A DNA stretch of 64,000 bases, from the NCBI RefSeq assembly GCF_004193175.1, contig NZ_SAUH01000001.1, positions 4,053,001 to 4,117,000 on the forward strand, read 5' to 3'. The stretch is from Streptomyces sp. RFCAC02. Its GTDB lineage: Bacteria; Actinomycetota; Actinomycetes; Streptomycetales; Streptomycetaceae. The number at the start of each line of letters is the position of its first letter. Position 1 is the first letter of the stretch. The notes beneath the pieces were generated by a model. It had not been told where the DNA came from and made no database searches. It saw only the letters and a program-made list of their open reading frames with translations. The translations under genes were made by a program, and so were the position numbers. Positions 55,728 through 63,869 of this stretch are shown piece after piece.

Positions 55728-55852
55728 CCGTACCACTGGGTGGCCTGACCGGTGACGGTGGCGACGCGGTCGAAGTAACGGTCGCGGTGGAGCAGCGTGA
55801 GGCCCTGCAACCCGGCCGTGGCGGCGACGAGGTCGACGGGGCCGGCGCGGTG
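55709..55852 (-). pseudogene. vapC: VapC-type PIN toxin, C-terminal remnant
   Basis: 47 codons and a stop: HRAGPVDLVAATAGLQGLTL, LHRDRYFDRVATVTGQATQW and YGPENGK. The PVDLxxAATA, GLTLLHxDRxFDRVA pattern is the C-terminal end of VapC PIN toxins. The first roughly 85 residues with the other acidic ligands are missing, and sequence upstream of about 55852 is unrelated. Its last 28 bases are the right-hand direct repeat; another copy of those bases lies at 53844. Confidence 0.78.
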
Positions 55853-55919
55853 GTTCGTTTGCGGGGGTGGGGGAGCTGTCTTCTACTGGCCAGTGGGGAT
55901 CCGCTTGCGAGGAGAGGCC

Positions 55920-56912
55920 ATGCCGGGAGCCGGTCGTGCCGTCGAGGACGAGGACGCCGATGTCGCGGGGCGAGGGCGTGCCGCGTGGGCGCAGCGTGCC
56001 GGCGCCGCCATCGCCGAGCTCCAGTCGCAGCTCAACCGGATCGAGTGCGTCGGGCTGAGCGCGCCCGACGCGGCCATCGCCGAGAAGACCCGCACCCATC
56101 TGCGGGCCGCCAGGGAGGCGGTCGACGAACGGGGCGGGCCGTGGGCGCGGCTCACCGGGGCCGCCACGGACCGGGCGTTCGCCAACATCCACCGGGCCGA
56201 GGTGCACCTGCTGCGTCTCACCCCGGAATCCGACCTGGCGTGGCGCGGCGCCGTCGTGCTCGCGCGGGCGCGGCGGCACCTCGCCGCGTCCGATCCGCGG
56301 CTGCGGCTGCTGGAGGGGCGGCTCGCCGGTTCGGGCGACCGGCTGGAGCCGCCCCTGCGGGACCTGGCCGTCACCACCCTCCTGGCCGCCCACGCCGCGC
56401 AGGAGGAGGAGACGGCCAGGATCCGCAGCTTCCGCAACATCCTCGCCGCGGCCGTGGCCCTGACCGGACTGATCGCGATCCTCATGGTGGTGTGGGCCTA
56501 CGCGAACCCCTCGGCGCTGCCGCCGCACCTGTGCGCCGCCGAGACGTGCCCCACCGCGTCGCGTCCGGGCGGCGGGGACGTCGCGGTCGTCGAGGCGGCC
56601 GGCCTGAGCGCGGCGGCGCTCGCCGGGGCCGTGTCCATCCGCTCCATCCAGGGCACGTCGATGCCGTACTCGGTGCCCATGATGCTGATCCTCCTGCGGC
56701 TGCCGGTCGGCGCGCTGGCAGCGCTCCTCGGGATCTTCCTCGTCAACGCCCAGTTCATCCCGGGGCTGACGCGGCTGGACAGCGGCTCCCAGATCGTCGG
56801 GTGGGCGGTGGCGTTCGGCATCCTCCAGGAGTCCGTCACGCGCATGGTGGACCGGCAGGGCAACGCCGTGCTCGCCCGGCGGGGCGCCGAGCGGAGCACG
56901 GGCCGCGGGTAG
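55920..56912 (+). CDS. Hypothetical membrane protein
   Basis: Protein of 330 residues, no family recognised. Residues 1 to about 165 are helical and cytosolic (AWAQRAGAAIAELQSQLNRI, KTRTHLRAAREAVDERGG, HRAEVHLLRLTPESDLAW). Helices follow at about 172-195 (NILAAAVALTGLIAILMVVW), 225-240 and 252-282 (MMLILLRLPVGALAALLGIF), then SQIVGWAVAFGILQESVTRM. A short loop with paired Cys (LCAAETC) lies outside. GGAGAGG precedes ATG 55920. The overall plan resembles signalling or scaffold proteins with a cytosolic helical bundle. Convergent with the Gly/His-rich gene. Confidence 0.75.
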   Translation: MPGAGRAVEDEDADVAGRGRAAWAQRAGAAIAELQSQLNRIECVGLSAPDAAIAEKTRTHLRAAREAVDERGGPWARLTGAATDRAFANIHRAEVHLLRLTPESDLAWRGAVVLARARRHLAASDPRLRLLEGRLAGSGDRLEPPLRDLAVTTLLAAHAAQEEETARIRSFRNILAAAVALTGLIAILMVVWAYANPSALPPHLCAAETCPTASRPGGGDVAVVEAAGLSAAALAGAVSIRSIQGTSMPYSVPMMLILLRLPVGALAALLGIFLVNAQFIPGLTRLDSGSQIVGWAVAFGILQESVTRMVDRQGNAVLARRGAERSTGRG

Positions 56913-56921
56913 CGGCGGGCC

Positions 56922-57830
56922 TCAGCGGTGCGGCCGACCCCCGCCGCCGCGCCCCCCGCCGTGGGGACGGCCGTGACCGCCGCCGCCGTGGGGACGTCCG
57001 TGGCCGCCGCCGTGGCCACCACCGCCATGACCGCCATGACCGCCGCCGCCCGGGCGACCGCCGGGAGGACGCCCCGGCCTGCCGCCGCCGTCCGCGTCCG
57101 GCTCCTCGGCGGGCGGCGGCAGGGGCGGCGCGGCCGTCTCCGGAATGACGTGCCAGTCGTAGAACAGGTCCCAGTCACCGCCGTGCTGCGCGATCTTCAG
57201 CGACTTCTGCACCCCGACGTCCGGGTGCGTCATGAGTTCCGCGGGGCCGGGCACGGTGAGGGTGACGGGGATCGGCTGGAAGACGTCGTCGCTCAGCCCC
57301 TGGTCGATGGCGGTGACGATGCCGTCGAAGGCCACGGCGACCAGCGCGCCCACCGCCGCGCCGACCACGGGGCCGATGCCGGGGATGGGCGCGCCGGCCA
57401 CGGCACCGGCCGCCGCGGCGGAGGCGACCGTGATGACCTGCTGCTTGACCTTGTCCCCCACCTGGGATTCGAGCTGCCGGAACGCCTCGGCCACATTGCC
57501 GTTGTCGTGCTCGACGAACAGCAGTGTCACGGTGTACGTCCGCGGGAAGTCACCGGGCTTCCGCAGGTCGAACTCGGCGAGCACATGCGGGTTCGTCGCC
57601 CAGGGGCCGCGGACGCTGTTGTCGGAGATGTCCCCGAGGGTGGGTGTGCGCCCGACGTCCACGACGGGCTTGCCGTCCGCTCCGGCCTTCACCGCCGAGG
57701 AGTCCAGCGTGAGCGCGGAGAGGAACACCTCGTCGTTCGCGCCCTGCAGGAAGTCGTCGGTCGAATCGTTCTCGATGAACCCTTTGAGCCGGAACTGCAC
57801 GATCCCGGCGCGCGTGACGGCTTGCCCCAT
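56922..57830 (-). CDS. Hypothetical protein with glycine-zipper segment and Gly/His-rich tail
   Basis: Protein of 302 residues, not recognised. Residues 1-135 look beta-rich (FRLKGFIENDSTDDFLQGAN, VFLSALTLDSSAVKAGADGK, TYTVTLLFVEHDNGNVAEAF). About 138-172 is a Gly/Ala-rich hydrophobic stretch (AAAAGAVAGAPIPGIGPVVG, AAVGALVAVAFDGIVTAIDQ), a glycine zipper able to enter membranes. Then comes a beta region with GDWDLFYDWHVIPETAAPP and, from about 245, a low-complexity tail of Gly, His, Arg and Pro (GGHGGHGGGGHGGGHGRPHG). The plan recalls pore-forming or metal-binding surface proteins; this is inference. ATG 57830 follows GAAGGGA. Divergent from another unknown gene. Confidence 0.7.
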   Translation of the reverse strand: MGQAVTRAGIVQFRLKGFIENDSTDDFLQGANDEVFLSALTLDSSAVKAGADGKPVVDVGRTPTLGDISDNSVRGPWATNPHVLAEFDLRKPGDFPRTYTVTLLFVEHDNGNVAEAFRQLESQVGDKVKQQVITVASAAAAGAVAGAPIPGIGPVVGAAVGALVAVAFDGIVTAIDQGLSDDVFQPIPVTLTVPGPAELMTHPDVGVQKSLKIAQHGGDWDLFYDWHVIPETAAPPLPPPAEEPDADGGGRPGRPPGGRPGGGGHGGHGGGGHGGGHGRPHGGGGHGRPHGGGRGGGGRPHR

Positions 57831-57962
57831 GGAGAGTTTCCCTTCTCGGAGCGCGGTCCCCGTACTTCCGAAAATAACCGCGCCGATATGGGTGCGCCAC
57901 TCGTGGAAATGCGGTCCACCGCGTCCGGGCCGACAATGGTTCCCGACCGGGAGGAGCACCGG

Positions 57963-58518
57963 GTGAGTGCCTGTTTCACGCCGGGCGCAGGGGACGACGA
58001 CTCGCCGGCCAAGGTGAAGACCCGCATGGCCTCGCTCTTCGGCGACGTCGCGGAGCTGCTGGTCAAGCACCGCTACTGCAAGGAGAAGAACAGGTGCCAG
58101 GAATTCCTGGAACCCGGGACTCTCCAGACGGATTTCTTCGATGTCAGTATGGGTTTCCACCGTTGCGATCACCTTCTCGCCTACCTTCAGTTCCACAATC
58201 CGTTCCTGACGGCCGACGTACGGGCGAAGTGCCTCGTGCGGAAGCTTCCGGGCGATCCGCACTTTCCCGTTCCGGACATTCCAGCAGCAGGTGACCGGGA
58301 TCGTGGACGGCCGCCTCGGCGTGGGGGGTCCCGGCGTCCTGGCGCTCGAATCGACGCACTTCGACCGGATCGTCACGGGGGCCGGCGACGTGGCGGACTA
58401 CGCCGGGCCGTACGTCCTCGGGCAGGAGGAGGAAGCCCCCCTGGTGGTGAGCCTGGGCGGCGCCGGTCCCGACCACCTCGCCGCGGCGTACGCCGCGGCC
58501 ACCGCGCTGGCCGGGTGA
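57963..58518 (+). pseudogene. Unknown protein gene with a one-base insertion
   Basis: Reads from GTG 57963 as a well-formed protein (KTRMASLFGDVAELLVKHRY, CKEKNRCQEFLEPGTLQTDF, GFHRCDHLLAYLQFHNPFLT, LVRKLPGDPHFPVPDI), then turns arginine-rich at about 58280. Dropping one C of the pair 58281-58282 restores DIQQQVTGIVDGRLGVGGPG, VLALESTHFDRIVTGAGDVA and a stop at 58516-58518, for 184 residues. No family recognised. Four cysteines in the first half could bind a metal. It shares a 132-base divergent promoter region with the Gly/His-rich gene. Pseudogene or sequencing error. Confidence 0.65.
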
Positions 58519-58590
58519 GCGCGCCGCCGTACGGCCGCCCGCCGGGGCCGGATGTGCGGCGCGCGGCTGTCCGCGGGGCAGCCGGTGGGA

Positions 58591-59493
58591 ATGGGCGACA
58601 TTCTCATCGGCACCTGCTCCTGGACCGATCCCGCGCTCGTGGCCTCCGGCTGGTACCCGCCCGGCGCCCGGACGCCGGCGGGGCGGCTCGGGCACTACGC
58701 GTCCCGTTTCGCGGTCGTCGAGGTGGACGCCACCTATTACGGGGTGCCGGCCGCCGAGCGCAGCCGGCGGTGGGTGGAGCGCACGCCGCCCGGGTTCGTC
58801 TTCGACGTGAAGGCGTTCGCGCTGATGACCGGCCACCCCGCGCGGGCCGGTGCCCTGCCGGCGAGGCTGCGGCCGGCAGGGGTGCCGTCCGGCGCGCGGG
58901 TACGGGCCGCCGACCTCGGCGCGGACGGCGAACGGGAGGTGTGGCGCGCGTTCACCGAGGGGATCGCGCCGCTGCGTGACGCGGGGCGGCTCGGCGGCGT
59001 GCTCCTCCAGTTCCCGCCGTGGTTCGCGCCGGGGGAGCGGGCCGAGGGGCGGCTCGCCCGCTGCCGGGAGCTGGCCGGCGACATGCCGCTGACCGTGGAG
59101 TTCCGCGACGCCGGGTGGCTCACGGGCGGACGGCTGCCCCGCACCCTCGCCCTGCTGCGGGACCACGGCATGAGTCTGGTCGCCGTCGACACCGCGCAGG
59201 GGCTGCCCACCTCGGTGCCGCCGGTCGCCGAGGTGACGGCGCCCCGGCTGGCCGTGATCCGGCTGCACGGCCGCAGTCCGCACTGGGGGAGCGGCACCAA
59301 GGAGGACCGGTTCCGCCACCGGTACACCCGCGACGAACTGGTGCCCTGGGTGGCACGGGCGCGCGCCCTGGCGCGGCGGGCCGGGGCCGTGCACGTCCTG
59401 TTCAACACGTGCTGCGGCGACGCCGCCGTCTCGGCCGCCGCCCTCATGGCGGACCTGGCCGGTACCGGCCGTGCCGAGGAAAAACGCAGGTGA
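58591..59493 (+). CDS. DUF72 family protein (YecE-like)
   Basis: Protein of 300 residues with a TIM-barrel fold of the DUF72 family: ILIGTCSWTDPALVASGWYP, YASRFAVVEVDATYYGVPAA, RTPPGFVFDVKAFALMTGHP, GVLLQFPPWFAPG, LTVEFRDAGWLTGGRLPRTL and VHVLFNTCCGDAAVSAAALM. Function is not established; a nuclease or sugar-isomerase-like role has been proposed from fold. ATG 58591 with GGTGGGA is chosen over one 39 bases earlier because MGDILIGTCSW is the family start. Confidence 0.9.
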   Translation: MGDILIGTCSWTDPALVASGWYPPGARTPAGRLGHYASRFAVVEVDATYYGVPAAERSRRWVERTPPGFVFDVKAFALMTGHPARAGALPARLRPAGVPSGARVRAADLGADGEREVWRAFTEGIAPLRDAGRLGGVLLQFPPWFAPGERAEGRLARCRELAGDMPLTVEFRDAGWLTGGRLPRTLALLRDHGMSLVAVDTAQGLPTSVPPVAEVTAPRLAVIRLHGRSPHWGSGTKEDRFRHRYTRDELVPWVARARALARRAGAVHVLFNTCCGDAAVSAAALMADLAGTGRAEEKRR

Positions 59494-59558
59494 CGGCGGG
59501 GTGCGGGAACTCGGGGAGGGAGGCCGTTCGTTGGGCCGGGGAGGCCCCGCGATCCAGT

Positions 59559-59576
59559 TCGTGAAGTTTTTCACAT
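59559..59576. promoter_or_regulatory. Candidate Rex operator, distal
   Basis: TCGTGAA-GTTT-TTCACAT matches the Rex consensus TTGTGAA-N4-TTCACAA at 12 of 14 fixed positions. It lies about 305 bases before ndh, so its role is less certain than that of the proximal site. Confidence 0.5.
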
Positions 59577-59829
59577 GACGCACGGCGTGCGGCGGCCCCG
59601 AACGGGCCGATCCGGGTCCCCGGAGGCCGGAAAACGCCGCCCCGGGGCCGTCCGGCCCCTTGCCGTCCCGGTGCCGCGAGACGCGGGCCGGGGCGGTGGC
59701 GGGATGGCCGCACCCCTCGCGAACTGCGGCGTTCGTCCCCGTCGCGCACGCGGGTCCGGGAACCGCCCAGGGGAGCCCGTTCCACCCGGCGCAAAAAGGG
59801 GCGCAGTGTAGCAGAAGAGCCGACCTTGC

Positions 59830-59847
59830 TTGTGAAGCCCCTCACGA
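59830..59847. promoter_or_regulatory. Candidate Rex operator, proximal to ndh
   Basis: TTGTGAA-GCCC-CTCACGA matches the Rex consensus at 12 of 14 fixed positions, with a perfect left half. It ends 34 bases before the ndh ATG. Rex senses NADH/NAD+ and is known to control respiratory genes in streptomycetes. Confidence 0.62.
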
Positions 59848-59881
59848 GCTACCCCCCTGGGGTGGGTGGATACTCGATGGC

Positions 59882-61303
59882 ATGAGCACCACGGAGCGTC
59901 CCCGTATTCTCGTCGTAGGCGGCGGGTACGTCGGTCTGTACGCAGCCCGCCGGATCTTGAAGAAGATGCGGTACGGCGAGGCGACCGTCACCGTCGTCGA
60001 TCCTCGCTCGTACATGACGTACCAGCCCTTCCTCCCCGAGGCGGCGGCCGGAAGCATCTCCCCGCGCCACGTGGTGGTGCCGCTGCGGCGCGTGCTCCCG
60101 AAGGCCGAGGTCCTCACCGGCCGCGTCACCTCCATCGACCAGGACCGCAAGGTGGCGCAGGTCGCGCCGCTCGACGGCCCGGGCTACGAGCTGCCGTTCG
60201 ACTACCTGGTGGTCGCGCTCGGCGCCGTCTCCCGGACCTTCCCCATCCCCGGTCTCGCGGAGCAGGGCATCGGCATGAAGGGCGTGGAGGAGGCCATCGG
60301 CCTGCGCAACCACGTCCTGGAGCAGATGGACCGGGCCGACTCCACGACCGACCCGGAGATCCGCCGCAAGGCGCTGACCTTCGTGTTCGTCGGCGGTGGT
60401 TTCGCCGGTGCCGAGACGATCGGCGAGGTCGAGGACCTGGCCCGTGACGCCGCCAAGTACTACCCGGGCGTCAGCCGCGACGACATGCGCTTCCTGCTCG
60501 TGGACGTGGCCGACAAGATCCTCCCCGAGGTCGGCCCGAAGCTCGGCGAGTGGGGCCTTGAGCACCTGAAGAAGCGCGGCATCGAGGTGCACCTCAAGAC
60601 CTCCGTGAACACCTGCGTCGACGGTCACGTCGAGCTGAGCAACGGCGTCACCGCCGACTCGGACACCATCGTGTGGACCGCCGGCGTCAAGCCCAACCCG
60701 GTGCTCGCCCAGTACGGCCTCCCGCTCGGCCCGCGCGGCCACGTCGACACCCAGCCGACGCTCCAGGTCAAGGGCACCGACTACATCTGGTCGGCCGGCG
60801 ACAACGCCCAGGTCCCCGACCTCGCGGCCCGCGCCGCCGGGGTCGAGAACGCCTGGTGCCCGCCGAACGCCCAGCACGCCCTGCGGCAGGCCAAGGTGCT
60901 CGGCGACAACGTGATCTCCGGCATGCGCGGCTTCCCGCAGAAGGAGTACAAGCACGCCAGCATGGGCGCCGTCGCCGGCCTCGGCCTGCGCAAGGGCGTC
61001 GCCATGATCAAGCTCGGCAAGCTGACGTTCCGCTTCCGCGGCCGGCTCGGCTGGTATCTGCACCGCGGCTATCACGGCATGGCCGTGCCGACGTGGAACC
61101 GGAAGATCCGGGTCTTCGCCGACTGGACGCTCGGCCTGTTCCTGAAGCGCGAGGTCGTCTCCCTCGGCGCGATGGAGCACCCGCGCGAGGAGTTCTACGA
61201 GGCCGCGGCGCCGGTGACGGCCGCCGCCGAGGCCAAGCGCCGCGCCGCCGCCGAGGCGGAGCAGGCCGGCTCGGCCGAGAAGGCCACCGCCAAGGCCGGC
61301 TGA
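59882..61303 (+). CDS. ndh: Type II NADH dehydrogenase
   Basis: Flavoprotein of 473 residues on the inner face of the membrane that passes electrons from NADH to menaquinone without pumping protons. It shows the FAD dinucleotide motif ILVVGGGYVGLYAARRI, SYMTYQPFLPEAAAGSISPR, the NADH motif FVFVGGGFAGAETIGEVEDL, TIVWTAGVKPNP and YIWSAGDNAQVPDL. The C-terminal amphipathic region (RFRGRLGWYLHRGYHGMAVP, IRVFADWTLGLFLKREV) attaches it to the membrane, followed by an Ala/Glu/Lys-rich tail. A Rex-like operator just upstream fits redox control. A strong hairpin follows. Confidence 0.96.
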   Translation: MSTTERPRILVVGGGYVGLYAARRILKKMRYGEATVTVVDPRSYMTYQPFLPEAAAGSISPRHVVVPLRRVLPKAEVLTGRVTSIDQDRKVAQVAPLDGPGYELPFDYLVVALGAVSRTFPIPGLAEQGIGMKGVEEAIGLRNHVLEQMDRADSTTDPEIRRKALTFVFVGGGFAGAETIGEVEDLARDAAKYYPGVSRDDMRFLLVDVADKILPEVGPKLGEWGLEHLKKRGIEVHLKTSVNTCVDGHVELSNGVTADSDTIVWTAGVKPNPVLAQYGLPLGPRGHVDTQPTLQVKGTDYIWSAGDNAQVPDLAARAAGVENAWCPPNAQHALRQAKVLGDNVISGMRGFPQKEYKHASMGAVAGLGLRKGVAMIKLGKLTFRFRGRLGWYLHRGYHGMAVPTWNRKIRVFADWTLGLFLKREVVSLGAMEHPREEFYEAAAPVTAAAEAKRRAAAEAEQAGSAEKATAKAG

Positions 61304-61337
61304 CGGCCCGCCGCGTCCGCGCGGTACGCACGACCCC

Positions 61338-61374
61338 GAGGGGGCGGAACGGCGACACGCCGTTCCGCCCCCTC
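61338..61374 (+). terminator. Terminator of ndh
   Basis: 17-bp perfect stem (61338-61354 with 61358-61374) with a 3-base loop, 35 bases after the ndh stop. Confidence 0.85.
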
Positions 61375-61508
61375 CGTCGTCGTCACGCGTCCTTCCTCCG
61401 GACGGTCCATAGGTGTGGAATGCATCTGTTTCCCCGGGCGTTTCGGATCATCTGAGTGCTCGGAGATGCAGAGAATCTGATCGTTCCCTTTTATGGAGGT
61501 GTGTCCGG

Positions 61509-62795
61509 ATGTCCGTAGCTCCTCGGCTGGCCGCGCTCATCGAACAGGTTCTCGGCGGACCGCCACCCATCGGTCTGCGCGCCTGGGACGGCAGCACCGC
61601 GGGACCGCAGGACGGCCCGGTCCTCGTCGTACGGCACCGGCGCGCCCTGCGCCGCCTCCTCTTCCGGCCCGGCGAACTCGGCGTCGCCCGCGCCTGGGTC
61701 GCCGGCGAACTCGACGTCGAGGGCGACCTGTACGACGCGCTGGAGCGGATGACGGACCTCGTCGGCGCCCGTCCGTTCACCCTCCCCGCCGGCCGCAGGG
61801 CCGCCATCGCCCGCGAACTGATCTCCCTCATCGGCCCCGTCGTCCCCGTGCCGCTGCCGCCGCCCCCGGAGGAAGTGCCCCGCCGCACCGGCGCCCTGCA
61901 CTCCCTGCGCCGCGACCGTGCCGCCATCAGCCACCACTACGACGTGGGGAACGACTTCTACGAGCTGGTCCTCGGCCCGTCGATGGTGTACTCGTGCGCC
62001 GTCTTCGGCACCCCTGACACGACGCTTGAGGACGCCCAGGCGGCGAAGCTCGACCTCATCTGCCGCAAGCTCGGCCTGCGCGAGGGGCAGCGGCTCCTCG
62101 ACGTCGGCTGCGGCTGGGGCTCCATGGTCCTGCACGCCGCGCGCGAGTACGGCGTGCGGGCCGTCGGCATCACCCTCTCCGCCGAGCAGGCGGCGTACGC
62201 GCGCGAACGCGTCGCCAAGGAGGGTCTCGAGGACCGCGTCGAGATCCGCGTGCAGGACTACCGCGAGACGGCGGACGGCCCGTACGACGCGATCTCCTCC
62301 ATCGGCATGGCCGAGCACGTCGGCGCCGCCCGCTACCGCGAGTACGCCGACCGCCTCCTCGGGCTGCTGCGGCCCGGCGGCCGGCTGCTGAACCACCAGA
62401 TCGCCCGCCGCCCGCTGGAGGACGAACGGACCTACCGGGCCGACCCGTTCATCGACGCCTACGTCTTCCCCGACGGTGAACTCGCCCCCGTGGGGCGGAC
62501 GGTGTCGCTGCTGGAACGCGCCGGCTTCGAAGTGCGGGACGCCGAGGCGCTGCGCGAGCACTACGCCCTGACGCTCCGCCACTGGGTGCGGAACCTGGAG
62601 GCGCGCTGGGACGAGGCGGTGCGCCTCACCAGCCCGGGGCGCGCCCGCGTGTGGCGGCTGTACATGGCGGCGTCGGCCCAGGCGTTCGAGCGCGGCAGGA
62701 TCGGTGTCAACCAGGTCCTCGCGGTCCGGCCGCCGGCCGGTGGGGCGTCCGTCCTCCCGCTGCGGCCCCGCGCCTGGGTGGAACGGGCCGCCTGA
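61509..62795 (+). CDS. cfa: Cyclopropane-fatty-acyl-phospholipid synthase family methyltransferase
   Basis: Protein of 428 residues that moves a methylene (or methyl) group from SAM to unsaturated membrane lipids. The N-terminal lipid-binding domain has VVRHRRALRRLLFRPGELGV and ARAWVAGELDVEGDLYDALE; the catalytic part has AISHHYDVGNDFYELVLGPS, MVYSCAVFGTPDTTLEDAQ, SAM motif LLDVGCGWGSMVLHAA, SSIGMAEHVGAARYREYADR and FIDAYVFPDGELAPVG. All key blocks are present. GGAGGTG precedes ATG 61509. It follows ndh on the same strand but beyond a terminator, so it has its own promoter. Confidence 0.95.
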   Translation: MSVAPRLAALIEQVLGGPPPIGLRAWDGSTAGPQDGPVLVVRHRRALRRLLFRPGELGVARAWVAGELDVEGDLYDALERMTDLVGARPFTLPAGRRAAIARELISLIGPVVPVPLPPPPEEVPRRTGALHSLRRDRAAISHHYDVGNDFYELVLGPSMVYSCAVFGTPDTTLEDAQAAKLDLICRKLGLREGQRLLDVGCGWGSMVLHAAREYGVRAVGITLSAEQAAYARERVAKEGLEDRVEIRVQDYRETADGPYDAISSIGMAEHVGAARYREYADRLLGLLRPGGRLLNHQIARRPLEDERTYRADPFIDAYVFPDGELAPVGRTVSLLERAGFEVRDAEALREHYALTLRHWVRNLEARWDEAVRLTSPGRARVWRLYMAASAQAFERGRIGVNQVLAVRPPAGGASVLPLRPRAWVERAA

Positions 62796-62800
62796 TCCGG

Positions 62801-62841
62801 CGCCCCGGCCCGCGCGGGCACGCGCCGCGCGGGCCGGGGCG
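62801..62841 (+). terminator. Terminator of cfa
   Basis: 17-bp perfect G/C stem (62801-62817 with 62825-62841), 7-base loop, five bases after the cfa stop. Confidence 0.8.
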
Positions 62842-62937
62842 TCCGTCTCGAAGACGATCTCCTCGACCACCTGTTCGTCCGGCGGCAGCCGCGCGAAGCG
62901 CCACCCGGCCCAGGGCCCGATGGGCCGCGGCGCGCGG

Positions 62938-63869
62938 TCAGGGGACGGACGGGCCGGAGAGGTAGTTGCCGTTCTCGTCGTACGGCCAGGCGTTGGCGAC
63001 GCAGCCCTTGAGGCCGTCGATCTGCTGCATCATCGCCGGTGCCGGCATGCCCTCGCCCGGGCAGGTCTCGTGGCCGTGGCCGATGCGGTGGCCGACCTCG
63101 TGGTTGATGATGAGCGCCCGGTACTCGTGCAGCGGGCCGTCGAACTGGGGCGAGCCGGTGAGCCAGCGCTTCAGGTTGACCATGACCTGGTCGCCGACCG
63201 CGCAGTTGACCTCGCCGTGCGTGTCGAGGCCGTACTGGCCGCAGATCGTGTCGACCGTGTCGGCGGTCGCGATCTTCACCTCGAAGTCGTAGCTGTCCCC
63301 GGAGACGAGCTGGAACGAGTTGACGCCGTCCGTGGTCCAGCCGCGGGGGTCGGCGAGGATTCCCTCGATCTCCGCCGCCGCCTCCTCGGGGTCGACCCCC
63401 GCGCCGTCCTCCACCTGGACCTTGTAGCGGCGGAGCGTGCTGCCGCTGCCCACGGTCTCGCCCGACGCCTCGGCCGTGAGGAACTCGCCGGTCCCCGAGG
63501 TCGGTATGTCCTCCTCGTCGGGTATGTCGTCCTCCGGGGGTCCTCGTCCGTGGGGTCGTCACTCGGGGTGACGTCCTCCTGTGCGTCCGCGCTCCCTTCG
63601 GGATCGGCCTCCGGGCTGCTCTCCACGCCCTCGATACGCGCCTCCGGCGTCGTCGCCGTGCCGCCGGTCGCCGACGGGCCGGACGCGGCGGTGCCCGTGC
63701 CGCCGTCCCGGAGGTACATGAACGCCGACCCCGCGAGGCAGACAGCGCAGGCCGCGAGCAGCACGGTGACCAGGCGCCGCCGGCGGGCACGCGCACGGCG
63801 GCGGCCCTGCGACGCGCGGCGGCCCACGGGTGCCGACGGGGCGTTCTTGCGCTTCTTCCGGGAGTGCAT
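62938..63869 (-). pseudogene. DUF3152 metalloprotease-like membrane protein with a frameshift
   Basis: The start (ATG 63869) has a basic tail, one helix (LVTVLLAACAVCLAGSAFMY) and an acidic linker. At the G-run 63536-63540 (C-run on the coding strand) the frame slips; one extra base gives DEDPPEDDIPDEEDIPTSGT and joins the second part, GSTLRRYKVQVEDGAGVDPE, GWTTDGVNSFQLVSGDSYDF, then the zinc-site-like ALIINHEVGHRIGHGHETCP (HExxHxxGxxH) and WPYDENGNYLSGPSVP. This is the DUF3152 domain, a secreted putative zinc peptidase. Joined length would be about 310 residues. Probably a sequencing error in a 6-C run, or a recent pseudogene. Confidence 0.8.

Larger units (their letters stand above)
59494..59881. 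other. Intergenic region upstream of ndh
   Basis: 388 bases without a convincing gene. It holds two Rex-like palindromes (59559-59576, 59830-59847), reported separately. No clear ribosome-binding site precedes the ndh ATG; CCCTGGGGTGGGTGG at about 59856-59870 is the nearest purine-rich stretch. Confidence 0.5.

Noticed and set aside
56928..57960. Plus-strand frame across the Gly/His-rich gene
   Set aside because: Arg/Pro-rich nonsense opposite a natural minus-strand protein; only the part after 57963 on the plus strand looks coding.
62842..62937. Coding-like minus-strand stretch (GPWAGWRFARLPPDEQVVEE) between cfa and DUF3152
   Set aside because: It has no stop of its own before the cfa terminator and no start; it may be a remnant but cannot be supported as a gene.
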